From contig CBDATD010000001.1 of NCBI GenBank assembly GCA_965199935.1, positions 806,001 through 870,000 on the forward strand: a stretch of 64,000 nucleotides of DNA, given 5' to 3'. The notes beneath the pieces are model-generated. The model saw nothing but the letters and a program-made list of their open reading frames with translations. It had not been told where the DNA came from and searched no databases. Positions 24,640-32,666 of this stretch are shown here, one piece after another. The DNA is from JAPPLG01 sp965199935. Lineage in GTDB: Bacteria > Bdellovibrionota > Bdellovibrionia > Bdellovibrionales > UBA1609. How positions within the stretch are numbered: position 1 is the stretch's first letter; every line of letters begins with the position of its first letter. The position numbers and the translations under genes are program-made.

Positions 24640-25452
24640 ATGACTTTATTGCAAAAATATTCGTGGAGAGTGAAAGCGGGCGCAGTTTTAGTGTTTCTTT
24701 TGTTTATTTTGTCTCTGCTTTCTTGGCTGTCGCCGGTGTCCGAAATCAATTTGTCCCGCAGTTATGAGTTTCCGAGTTTGGAGCATCCCTTTGGCTTGGA
24801 TGAAAATGGGAGGGATGTTTTTTGGCAGATTTTACAAGGCTCCCGCGTGAGTTTTCTAGTGGCTTTGAGTGTGGTGTTGATAGGTTTGGCTGTGGGTTTG
24901 GCGGTAGGCTCCTTATCCGGTTATTTTAAAACCTTGGACCCCGTGTTGATGCGTATTGTGGATATGTTTTATGCTTTTCCCAATTTTTTGCTGGCTATGG
25001 CTTTAATGGCTGTTTTGGGTTCTTCCGTTTTTAATTTAATTTTAGTCATGAGTTTGAGCACTTGGGCTGTTTATGCCAGATTGGTGAGGGGGGAGGTTTT
25101 ACATTTGAAGGAAAAGGAATTTGTACTAAGCGCCGGTTCTTTAGGAGCCGGCTTCATTCGTAAAATGACCGGACATATTTGGCCCAATCTGATTCCTGTT
25201 TTAACAGTGCAGACTACTTTGACTTTGGCGGGTGTAATTCTCTCTGAATCGGGTCTTAGTTTTTTAGGCATTGGCATTCCTCCGGAGGTTCCGACCTGGG
25301 GGTCGCTGATGAGAGCGGGCCGTTTGGCTCTCATAGAGGCTCCTCATTTAAGTTTTTTCCCCGGCTTGTTTTTATTTTTATTAATTTTGGGTTTTCATTT
25401 ATTGGGAGAGGGGCTGAGAGAGGCCTTGTCCCCTCATGAGAGGAAGGGATGA
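24640..25452 (+). CDS. ABC transporter permease, DppC/OppC type
   Basis: This is the second permease of the pair. An N-terminal helix is followed by HPFGLDENGRDVFWQILQGS, the DppC signature, then helices and a cytoplasmic loop, with LSFLGIGIPPEVPTWGSLM near the C-terminus. It starts 13 bp after the DppB-like gene, and its end overlaps the mltG start (ATGA). Import of murein peptides is a reasonable inference from its place between nagZ and mltG, but the substrate cannot be read from sequence. Confidence 0.88.
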   Translation: MTLLQKYSWRVKAGAVLVFLLFILSLLSWLSPVSEINLSRSYEFPSLEHPFGLDENGRDVFWQILQGSRVSFLVALSVVLIGLAVGLAVGSLSGYFKTLDPVLMRIVDMFYAFPNFLLAMALMAVLGSSVFNLILVMSLSTWAVYARLVRGEVLHLKEKEFVLSAGSLGAGFIRKMTGHIWPNLIPVLTVQTTLTLAGVILSESGLSFLGIGIPPEVPTWGSLMRAGRLALIEAPHLSFFPGLFLFLLILGFHLLGEGLREALSPHERKG

Positions 25453-26423
25453 TTAAGTTTTTGTACATACTTTTTATTCTTTGTGTTTTATGCGCCTGGG
25501 CTTTTTTTGTTCCCTCTTACGGTTCTAAGGAGTTTGTTCAACGTTTTGAGATTGCAAAGGGAGACTCAACGAGGAAAATTATTCAAAATTTAAAACAAAG
25601 TCAGTTTATTTACTCTTATTTTCCGTATATTTTGTTCTTAAGGCCGGTTCAATTTAAGGCAGGTGAGTATTCTTTGTCTTCCACATACAACTCTTATGAA
25701 ATTTTTCGGATTTTATCTTCCGGGAAAGTCATCTCTTACGATATTACCTTTCCAGAGGGATTTAATATGTTTGAGATGGTTGATCTGTTAAGCCAAAATA
25801 ATTTAGTTTCTAGAGAAGAGTTTTTAAAATGGAGCCGTGACCCTGATTTTATTTTGTCTTTGCTGGGGGAGAAACTAAGGAGTTTAGAGGGTTATCTTTA
25901 TCCGGACACTTATAAAATCACAAAAGGCATGCCGGCTCAACAGCTGATAAAACTAATGGTTGGCGAGTTTTTGAAAAACTATCAAAGTATTTCTTCTTCT
26001 TTTGATGCCGGTTTAACCCGTCATCAGTTGGTGATTTTAGCTAGTTTGGTGGAGAAGGAGACGGGTGCCGGCTGGGAGAGGCCCCGGATTGCTTCTGTGT
26101 TTTACAATCGTTTGAAAAAAGGCATGAGGCTTCAAAGCGATCCGACGATTTTATACGGGATGATGATGGAGCTGGGTTATATGCCTCAAAATATTCGAAA
26201 GAAAGATATCTTGAAAAAAACGGATTACAATACATACACTGTGAAGGCTTTCCCCAAAGGGCCTATCGCCAACCCGGGCCGTTCTGCTTTAGAGGCGGTG
26301 TTGAATCCTGAGAAGACATCTTTTTATTATTTTGTGAGCAAGAACGACGGCACTCACGTTTTTTCTGAAGATCTTAAGTCGCATGAAAAAGCAGTAGATC
26401 TCTATCAACGAAAAAAGAAGTAA
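25449..26423 (+). CDS. mltG: Endolytic murein transglycosylase
   Basis: MltG cleaves nascent peptidoglycan strands at the inner membrane and is thought to set glycan chain ends. An N-terminal membrane helix (FLYILFILCVLCAWAFF) precedes a LysM-like region and the YceG catalytic domain. The catalytic glutamate region is LASLVEKETG, followed by RIASVFYNRLKKGMRLQSDP, then PGRSALEAVLNPE near the C-terminus. The 324 residues are typical. Translation is coupled to the upstream permease by a four-base overlap. A repeat-rich region begins right after its stop. Confidence 0.95.
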   Translation: MIKFLYILFILCVLCAWAFFVPSYGSKEFVQRFEIAKGDSTRKIIQNLKQSQFIYSYFPYILFLRPVQFKAGEYSLSSTYNSYEIFRILSSGKVISYDITFPEGFNMFEMVDLLSQNNLVSREEFLKWSRDPDFILSLLGEKLRSLEGYLYPDTYKITKGMPAQQLIKLMVGEFLKNYQSISSSFDAGLTRHQLVILASLVEKETGAGWERPRIASVFYNRLKKGMRLQSDPTILYGMMMELGYMPQNIRKKDILKKTDYNTYTVKAFPKGPIANPGRSALEAVLNPEKTSFYYFVSKNDGTHVFSEDLKSHEKAVDLYQRKKK

Positions 26424-26471
26424 CTTCGGCATTCCTGCGGCAGTAGAGGGCTGTGAATATACTTGCGTGTA

Positions 26472-26640
26472 CGAGAGCAAAGGGAGACAGAGATTCAAAG
26501 CTCAAACATGCGTTTTGCTACAGAGCAAACTTTGTCTGCTCTGTTTCAAATCCGAACTTGTTTTCAGCCCCGTCCCCCCATCCTTTCTACGTTCTGCATC
26601 TCAAATCCGAACTCGTTTGAACCTCCGCCTGCCCGGTTTC
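26472..26640 (+). repeat. Nested-hairpin repeat copy with an internal expansion
   Basis: This is a plus-oriented member of the main repeat family (see 27946-28744), starting AGCAAAGGGAGACAGAGATT. Part of the right half is duplicated, with two AAATCCGAACT..GTTT stretches around a C-rich insert, making it longer than the standard 107 bp. It lies between mltG and the convergent AAA ATPase gene. Confidence 0.75.
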
Positions 26641-26682
26641 TCTAAACCTCTCACATATACAACTGATTATTCGCACCCTCAT

Positions 26683-27843
26683 TCAAGCACTCAAAACTTT
26701 TTTAAGAGCTGTTTTCCAATGGTAGTAATGTATTCCATTAGTTTTTCTATTTTTTGGATCATTAGACCACAGTTGAGCTGTACAGGGAAGATTCCAAACA
26801 GCTGTCATTTTTCTTAATGTCTTTCCATGCTCTTGATTGACAATATCAGAGGATTTAATTTCCACCAATATCTCCTCTCCAGAAGGTTTTTGAATAATCA
26901 GATCTATCTCCTGTCCATTGCTGTCCCTTAAGTATGAAAACTTTAAATTTTTTTCATAATAGGAATTGAGCCTCATCAGCTCTAAAATAATAAATTGCTC
27001 AAAAGCCCGGCCGTATTCGTAATTTCCCTTCTCCAAAGGCATTTTTGTTTTGTTGAGTAAGGCCCGCGTGACTCCTGTATCAAAAAGAAAAAATTTTGGA
27101 GCTTGATTTTGTTGTTTTCTAACGGAGCGATGAAAACTTTTTAAGTAAAACCCTAAATAAGTATCTGTCAAAATGTCAAAATAACTTTGTACTGTTGTAT
27201 AATCTACTCTTAGTTCTCTTGCAATTTTTGAATAATTGATAATTTGGCCGCTGCATTGAGCTGATATTTCCAAAAAATCTTTAAAAGGTTTAACCTTCCT
27301 AATCAATTGTTCTACAAGCACTTCTTCTTTTAAATAGGTTTGTATGTAGGACTCTAAGTATCTGGATTTTTCCTTCATGCTCTTATATTGGATAAGCATT
27401 GGAAGGGAGCCTGCTTCCAAAACAGACTTTAGATTGAAAAAGTTTTCCCATTCAAGATGAGTTAAAGGATGAAGTTTAAAAGTGAAAAGGCGGCCGGCCA
27501 GCATATTGGCCATGCCTTTTTTTAATTTTCGAGCGCTGGAGCCTGTGAGTATGAATTGTATGTTTTTGTTTTTTTCAATCTCCAGATGAACAATATCCAA
27601 AAGTTTTGGAATTTTTTGAATCTCATCTATAATAACTCTTTTGTAAGGAGTTTCTTCTATGAGTTGTGTGAGTAAGTCCGGATCTTGTCTAAAACGGCTC
27701 TCTTCTCTGAAAGACAATAAATTGATCCATAGGTTTTGTTTCTTTGAAAAAGTCCGCTCCAACAGGGTGGTTTTTCCCGTTCCCCTGGCGCCAAAGAGAA
27801 AAAAACTATGTTTTCTATCTAGTTTTTGAAGTCTTTTTATCAT
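26683..27843 (-). CDS. AAA ATPase with DUF4143-type C-terminal domain (second copy)
   Basis: A 386-residue paralogue of the protein at 19921-21093. Walker A is GARGTGKTT, Walker B is VIIDEIQKIPKLLD, and the sensor segment is FILTGSSARKLKK. The C-terminal domain has the nuclease-like pattern GQEIDLIIQKPSGEEILVEI followed by KSS. The sequence has diverged well from the first copy, so this is not a recent duplication. The gene starts about 13 bp below a recognisable promoter with repeated elements and is bordered by nested-hairpin repeats on both sides. Confidence 0.85.
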   Translation of the reverse strand: MIKRLQKLDRKHSFFLFGARGTGKTTLLERTFSKKQNLWINLLSFREESRFRQDPDLLTQLIEETPYKRVIIDEIQKIPKLLDIVHLEIEKNKNIQFILTGSSARKLKKGMANMLAGRLFTFKLHPLTHLEWENFFNLKSVLEAGSLPMLIQYKSMKEKSRYLESYIQTYLKEEVLVEQLIRKVKPFKDFLEISAQCSGQIINYSKIARELRVDYTTVQSYFDILTDTYLGFYLKSFHRSVRKQQNQAPKFFLFDTGVTRALLNKTKMPLEKGNYEYGRAFEQFIILELMRLNSYYEKNLKFSYLRDSNGQEIDLIIQKPSGEEILVEIKSSDIVNQEHGKTLRKMTAVWNLPCTAQLWSNDPKNRKTNGIHYYHWKTALKKVLSA

Positions 27844-27855
27844 AAATCTTTATAG

Positions 27856-27883
27856 AGTATAGATAAATTAAGGGTATAGTCAA
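27856..27883 (-). promoter_or_regulatory. Promoter of the second AAA ATPase gene
   Basis: On the minus strand TTGACT (27883-27878) and TATACT (27861-27856) are separated by 16 bp, and the start codon is about 13 bp further on. The leader would be very short. Confidence 0.55.
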
Positions 27884-27922
27884 GGAAATATCGGATAAAT
27901 AAAGGATATAGTCATGAAAATA
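27862..27922. promoter_or_regulatory. Two 29-bp direct repeats over the -35 region (operator-like)
   Basis: The segments 27862-27890 and 27894-27922 match at about 25 of 29 positions with a 32-bp period, roughly three helical turns. The proximal copy covers the spacer and -35 box. Such same-face direct repeats suggest binding of a regulator. Confidence 0.5.
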
Positions 27923-27945
27923 TTCGTGAAATAGTTAAAAGACTT

Positions 27946-28744
27946 TGTTTGAACCTCTGCCTGCCTTTGTTCTTCGTGTGGCAACCTGGGTTTGTGAATA
28001 TACTTGCGTGTACGAAAGCAAAGGCAGACAGAGATTCAAAGCTCAGACAGGCGTTTTGCCGCAGAGCAAACTTTGTCTGCTCTGTTTCAAATCCGAACTC
28101 GTTTGAATCTCCGCCTGCCTTTGCTCTTCGTGCGGCAGCATGGGTTTGTGAATATACTCGCGTGTACGAAAGCAAAGGCAGACGAATCTTCAAAGCTCAA
28201 ACATGCGTTTTGCCACAGAGCAAACTTTGTCTGCTCTGTTTCAAAGCCGAACTCGTTTGAATCTCCGCCTGCCTTTGCTCTTCGTGCGGCAGCATGGGTT
28301 TGTGAATATACTTGCGTGTACGAAAGCAAAGGCAGACAGAGATTCAAAGCTCAGACAGGCGTTTTGCCGCAGAGCAAACTTTGTCTGCTCTGTTTCAAAT
28401 CCGAACTCGTTTGAATCTCCGCCTGCCTTTGCTCTTCGTGCGGCAGCATGGGTTTGTGAATATACTCGCGTGTACGAAAGCAAAGGCAGACGAATCTTCA
28501 AAGCTCAAACATGCGTTTTGCCACAGAGCAAACTTTGTCTGCTCTGTTTCAAAGCCGAACTCGTTTGAATCTCCGCCTGCCTTTGCTCTTCGTGCGGCAG
28601 CATGGGTTTGTGAATATACTCGCGTGTACGAAAGCAAAGGCAGACGAATCTTCAAAGCTCAAACATGCGTTTTGCCACAGAGCAAACTTTGTCCGCTCTG
28701 TTTCAAAGCCGAACTCGTTTGAATCTCCGCCTGCCTTTGCTTTT
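27946..28744 (+). repeat. Array of five nested-hairpin repeats, 154-bp period
   Basis: Full 107-bp elements start at 28018, 28172, 28326, 28480 and 28634, exactly 154 bp apart, and a half element precedes them. Each runs from GCAAAGGCAGAC to CCTGCCTTTGC, whose ends are inverted copies. Inside lies a conserved core with a smaller hairpin (CAGAGCA...TGCTCTG) and GTTTTGCC. A 47-bp linker (TTCGTGCGGCAGC...GTGTACGAA) with its own short inverted ends joins them. Two sequence types alternate (1-2-1-2-2), so the array probably grew by unequal crossover of a 308-bp dimer. Open frames on both strands through the array are a by-product of the repeat. Confidence 0.9.
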
Positions 28745-28772
28745 CCTGCAAAAGCAATTCTTATGCCTCAAA

Positions 28773-28892
28773 ATATGATCAAAAATAAGATTTTTTGAGC
28801 GGATGATTGATGATATGATCAAAAATAAGCTTTTTTGAGCAGATGATTGATGATATGTTCAAAAACAGGCTTTTTTGAGCAGATGATTATGA
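28773..28892 (+). repeat. Three tandem 40-bp repeats running into the fic start codon
   Basis: Units begin at 28773, 28813 and 28853 with ATATGATCAAAAATAAG, then TTTTTTGAGCAGATGATTGATG. The third ends in the fic start region (ATGATTATG). The exact 40-bp spacing and the position directly before the gene suggest either repeated regulator sites or repeat-expanded translation starts. Confidence 0.8.
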
Positions 28893-29941
28893 CCCATTTA
28901 GAGTATCCTACCTTGCAAAGTTTAGAAACTCCTCAGATTTTAAAGGAGTTGATTCCCGCTCACAAACATTTAGCTGAACTTAAAGGAATTATTCACAGCA
29001 TTCCAAATGAAAAAATCCTGCTCAGCAATTTAACACTTCAAGAAGCCAAAGACAGCTCTGCTATTGAAAACATTATTACAACCCAGGACAGCTTGTATAA
29101 ACACAATGCTATTCCTGATTTAAAAAATAAACCCAATAAAGAAATCTATCATTATAGGGAAGCTTTAGAGTTTGGATACAAAAAAGTAAAATCAGATCAA
29201 GGAATTTCACTCAATACTATTTTAAGTATTCAAAAGATTATTGAACCCGATAAACCTGGTTTTCGCCGGGTTCCTGGAACAGTTATAAAAAATATATCCG
29301 AAAACAAAATTGTCTATACTCCTCCTTCTCCAGATCAGCTTCCCAAGTTTATGAACAAGTTAGAAAAATTTATAAATACAAACTCCCCAATGGATCCTAT
29401 TGTAAAAATGGCTGTCATACACCATCAGTTTGAAAGCATACATCCATTTTATGACGGCAATGGAAGAACAGGGCGTATTTTAAATATTCTTTATTTGGTT
29501 CTAATGAATCTCTTAAACAGTCCTGTGCTGTTTCTCAGCCGGTACATTCAAAATAATAAATCCGATTATTATCGTTTACTTCAAAAAGTCAGAACAAAAA
29601 ATGTTTGGAAAGAGTGGATCATCTATATCTTAAAGAGTGTTTCTAATACTGCGCAAAATACCACTGATTTGACTAAAAAAATTGACCGGCTGTTCAAAGA
29701 ATACAAACATGTAATCCGCTCTAATCACAGATTTTATTCTCAAGACTTAATCAACAGTATTTTTTCTCACCCTTATACTAAAGTCAAATTTTTACAGCAA
29801 GATATGAACATATCTCGAGCCACCGCCGGCCGCTACTTAGATGCTTTATGCGAAAACGATATACTTGAAAAACATAAACAAGGCAAAGATATCTATTATG
29901 TCAATACAAAACTTTTTGAACTGCTCAAAAATTCTTCTTGA
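28883..29941 (+). CDS. Fic-domain protein (probable AMP-transferase) with winged-helix tail
   Basis: The Fic motif HPFYDGNGRTGR is intact, with the catalytic histidine first. Upstream, SSAIENI matches the inhibitory (S/T)xxxE(G/N) helix, and the N-terminal region is of the Fic_N type (HLAELKGI). After the Fic domain a winged-helix segment (DMNISRATAGRYLDALCEND) suggests DNA binding. Fic proteins mostly AMPylate target proteins and often act as toxins or stress regulators. The start is ATG 28883 or 28889, both inside the third 40-bp repeat. No antitoxin gene is adjacent; inhibition is probably built in. Confidence 0.9.
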   Translation: MIMTHLEYPTLQSLETPQILKELIPAHKHLAELKGIIHSIPNEKILLSNLTLQEAKDSSAIENIITTQDSLYKHNAIPDLKNKPNKEIYHYREALEFGYKKVKSDQGISLNTILSIQKIIEPDKPGFRRVPGTVIKNISENKIVYTPPSPDQLPKFMNKLEKFINTNSPMDPIVKMAVIHHQFESIHPFYDGNGRTGRILNILYLVLMNLLNSPVLFLSRYIQNNKSDYYRLLQKVRTKNVWKEWIIYILKSVSNTAQNTTDLTKKIDRLFKEYKHVIRSNHRFYSQDLINSIFSHPYTKVKFLQQDMNISRATAGRYLDALCENDILEKHKQGKDIYYVNTKLFELLKNSS

Positions 29942-30023
29942 GCAGTAGATCCAGGTTGTCATATTTCCAAGTGCGAAACTCGGCAGTTTCTCTTGGCAGT
30001 TCCATCATCTTGCTTGTACGAAG

Positions 30024-30266
30024 AGCAAAGGCAGACGAATTTTCAAAGCTCAAACATGCGTTTTACTACAGAGCAAACTTTGTCTGCTCTGTTTCAAAGC
30101 CGAACTCGTTTGAACCTCCGCCTGCCTTTGCTTCTCCTAAGTCCGCTGTCTTTGCAGTCAGCTAGGCAGACAGAGATTCAAAGCTTAAATATGCGTTTTG
30201 TCGCAGAGCAAACTTTGTCTGCTCTGTTTCAAATCCGAACTCGTTTGAATCTCCGCCTGCCTTTGC
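30024..30266 (+). repeat. Two nested-hairpin repeat copies after fic
   Basis: Elements lie at about 30024-30131 and 30162-30266. They are joined by an unusual linker with TAAGTCCGCTGTCTTTGCAG, which recurs at about 33987-34007. The second leads into the junction sequence TGCAAAAGCAATTCTTATGC that precedes the duplicated gene. Confidence 0.8.
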
Positions 30267-31306
30267 TCTTCGTGCAAAAGCAATTCTTATGCCTCAAAAT
30301 ATGATCAAAAATGATAGTGTCTGACCATTTTTGATTCGTCTGCCTTTTTTTGACAACCTTTTAACTCGGTTATTTTCGAGACCGGATTGAGCTGAGAAAA
30401 AATCTTAACTCTTTGAAAAAACTTAGAAAATAGACAAGCACCGCCCTATAAAACAAGCTCAAAACCTCTTTATCTCAAGAGTTGGACATAAATTTGCACG
30501 TCTTTTTTATGAAATTTGAATGTGGGTCAAGTTTCAAGTAACCTATAGGGGAGGAAATTATGTCTATGCAGAAAGAAAAATCGTCTCAACAAGAGATTGC
30601 TGAGATTTGGAAGCTGTTTCGGGAAACCCGCAAACAGATCCAGCTTATGTCTGACGAAACAAACCGCCAGATGAAAGACACTGATGAGCGAATGAAAGAA
30701 ACCGATGAACGAATGAAAGACACTGATGAACGAATGAAAGAAACTGATGAACGAATGAAAGACGCTGGTGAGCGGCTGAAAGAAACAGAACGAATTTTAA
30801 AAGAGGGGGCAAAAGAAACAAGAGAGCAGATGAAAGAAACCGACCGCCGGCTGCGAAAGCTCGATTATTTATTCACCGGTCATTGGGGAAAACTCATGGA
30901 AGCTCTAACAGCAGGGGGGTTGAAGACCGCTTTGCAGGAAAGAGATATTCAAGTCACAGGAGTTTGCTCTAACGCAGAAAGAATCTACAAGGATGAAAGA
31001 AGAGAGTTTGATGTTATAGCGACCAACGGAGAAGAGCTTGTTGTGGTGGAAGTCAAAACCACTTTAAAACTAGAGCAAGTGCAGTATTTTTTAGAAAGTA
31101 TTCGGGATTTTAAAAATTATTTCCCTGAGTATAGAGATAAAAAAGTTTACGGGGCTATGGCTTATTTGAAGTCCAATGAAGGGGCCTCTCAGTATGCTGA
31201 GAAAAAGGGTTTGTTTATTTTAAATCCTGTGGGGAATATCATCAAAGTTGTCAACTCTGTCCATTTTCGCCCTGTTCAAATAGATTAGATGCTCCCAAAG
31301 CTTTAT
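30266..31306 (+). repeat. Segmental duplication, copy 1 (about 1.04 kb)
   Basis: This runs from the repeat junction through the whole coiled-coil/nuclease-like gene and is nearly identical to 32666-33685. The copies differ by 21 bp (one heptad codon block) and a few single bases. Both ends are bounded by nested-hairpin repeats, so recombination between repeats is the likely mechanism. Confidence 0.9.
30560..31288 (+). CDS. Coiled-coil heptad-repeat protein with PD-(D/E)XK-like nuclease domain, copy 1
   Basis: Residues about 30-100 are a coiled coil built from nearly perfect seven-residue units (MKDTDER / MKETDER). The C-terminal 140 residues have the nuclease-like pattern EFDVIATNGEELVVVEVKTT and resemble DUF3782-type proteins, whose role is not established. 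There is no signal peptide or membrane segment. GGGGAGGAAATT precedes the ATG. The long upstream segment (30300-30550) is the same in both copies and includes a 10-bp inverted repeat ATCAAAAATG / CATTTTTGAT (about 30303-30333) that might be an operator. The protein is 242 residues, one heptad longer than copy 2. Confidence 0.8.
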   Translation: MSMQKEKSSQQEIAEIWKLFRETRKQIQLMSDETNRQMKDTDERMKETDERMKDTDERMKETDERMKDAGERLKETERILKEGAKETREQMKETDRRLRKLDYLFTGHWGKLMEALTAGGLKTALQERDIQVTGVCSNAERIYKDERREFDVIATNGEELVVVEVKTTLKLEQVQYFLESIRDFKNYFPEYRDKKVYGAMAYLKSNEGASQYAEKKGLFILNPVGNIIKVVNSVHFRPVQID

Positions 31307-31345
31307 CATCATCCTGGGTTTGTGAATATACTCGCGTGTACGAAA

Positions 31346-31452
31346 GCAAAGGCAGACAGAGATTCAAAGCTCAAACATGCGTTTTGCCACAGAGCAAACT
31401 TTGTCTGCTCTGTTTCAAAGCCGAACTCGTTTGAACCTCCGCCTGCCTTTGC
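31346..31452 (+). repeat. Nested-hairpin repeat, single copy
   Basis: A standard 107-bp element followed by the usual linker start (TTCGTGCGGCAGCCTGGG), which breaks off at about 31500. The next 265 bp, to the flp gene, hold no recognised gene. Confidence 0.8.
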
Positions 31453-31765
31453 TCTTCGTGCGGCAGCCTGGGTTTGTGAATATACTTGCTTTTCCTGCAA
31501 CAGCATGGGTTTGCTGAATATTTGCAGGTGTTTGGCACAGCCGCTTGAAACGCTGGATCAGGCAATGTATGGGAGCAGTATTTTATTATGTTGTTTTAGA
31601 AGAGGCGGATTTTTCTGGGTTTTTATAAAGAGGAGAAAAAGTCTGTTGTATTTTGAGACACTTTTTTGTTCTGAGCTTTAAGTTTTGTTTAAGGGAGCTT
31701 GTTTTTCCTTAAGTTTGCAGGGGCCGTGTCCGATTGTTGTTTTAAGAATAATAGTGGAGGTTCTT

Positions 31766-31954
31766 ATGAAAAAACGTATTAAAAAACATATTACGGATCT
31801 GCTCAAAGATGAGTCCGGGCAAGGCACCACCGAGTATATCCTCATCCTCGTTGGAGTTGTCGCTTTGGGTTTTTTGTTCAAAGACAAAATAGTGAGTGTC
31901 GTTAGTGGAAAAATGGACAGTTTGGGAACAGACATCAGTTCTTTTACACCATAG
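31766..31954 (+). CDS. flp: Flp/Fap-type pilin of the Tad pilus
   Basis: The 62-residue prepilin has a short basic leader (KKRIKKHITDLLKDESGQG) followed by TTEYILILVGVVALGFLF. That is the Flp hallmark of a processed Gly, a conserved Glu and Tyr, and a hydrophobic helix. The TadV-type peptidase at 34216 would cleave it. The ATG at 31766 has TGGAGG at ideal spacing; the longer upstream frame is not needed. It is the first gene of the Tad locus. Confidence 0.88.
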   Translation: MKKRIKKHITDLLKDESGQGTTEYILILVGVVALGFLFKDKIVSVVSGKMDSLGTDISSFTP

Positions 31955-31997
31955 GTGAAAAATGATTATAACACAGTATTGTTATTGAAAAAATAAA

Positions 31998-32231
31998 ATG
32001 ATTACAGAATATGTTCTTTTAATGGTGCTTTCTGTGGCAATGGTGGCGACTGTTCTTACTGGCGGTACCCCCCTCCTGTCCGGCCAGCCGGCCGGAGGCA
32101 TCCACGGCATCTTCACTGAAGGTATTCCCCAATTAGCTATTCGTATGGAAAAACATTTGATGACCGGCTATCCTTTTTGCGTTCAGTATCCTCAAGGAGG
32201 ATCGAGACAGGGTTGTTCTTGGCAAGACTAG
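31998..32231 (+). CDS. Small TadE/pilin-like membrane protein, possibly truncated
   Basis: The N-terminus ITEYVLLMVLSVAMVATVLTGG is a pilin-like hydrophobic helix after a Thr-Glu pair, matching the protein at 34968 (ATVETVLLMVILLGIASLI). After about 77 residues it ends in a Gly/Cys-rich tail, and about 80 bp later the nested-hairpin repeats begin. It may be the shortened relic of a TadE-like gene cut by repeat insertion, or a genuine short minor pilin. There is no strong ribosome binding site. Confidence 0.5.
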   Translation: MITEYVLLMVLSVAMVATVLTGGTPLLSGQPAGGIHGIFTEGIPQLAIRMEKHLMTGYPFCVQYPQGGSRQGCSWQD

Positions 32232-32310
32232 ATATTTCACCTCTATACATAATGCCGCCACCTATGGGACCACCGCCGATTTGACAGTATTATCATTCAT
32301 CATTATTCGT

Positions 32311-32666
32311 CTGCTCTGCCTCAAATCCGAACTCGTTTGAACCTCTGCCCGCCTTTGCTCTTCATGTTGCAGCATGGGTTTGTGAATATACTCGCGTGTA
32401 CGAAAGCAAAGGCAGACGAATTTTCAAAGCTCAAACATACGTTTTGCCACAGAGCAAACTTTGTCTGCTCTGTTTCAAATTCAAACTCGTTTGAATCTCC
32501 GCCTGCCTTTGCTCTTCGTGCGGCAGCATGGGTTCGTGAATATACTCGTGTGTACGAAAGCAAAGGCAGACGAATCTTCAAAGCTCAGACATGCGTTTTG
32601 CCGCAGAGCAAACTTTGTCTGCTCTGTTTCAAATCCGAACTCGTTTGAATCTCCGCCTGCCTTTGC
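32311..32666 (+). repeat. Nested-hairpin repeats, one half copy and two full copies
   Basis: A right half-element (to about 32363) is followed by full elements at 32406-32512 and 32560-32666, again 154 bp apart. The last joins the TGCAAAAGCAATTCTTATGC junction of the second duplicated gene. Confidence 0.85.

Noticed and set aside
27946..28744. CRISPR array
   Set aside because: The repeats are about 107 bp, self-complementary over their whole length, and the 47-bp linkers are themselves conserved, so there are no unique spacers; no cas genes are present.
27949..28798. Several overlapping open frames of 85-136 codons on both strands within the repeat arrays
   Set aside because: They share the same repeated peptide blocks in different frames, lack ribosome binding sites and follow the 154-bp period; they are by-products of a stop-poor repeat, not genes.
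28773..28892. Replication-origin iterons
   Set aside because: There are three 40-bp repeats but no rep gene, DnaA-box cluster or partition genes at the site; the last repeat runs into fic.
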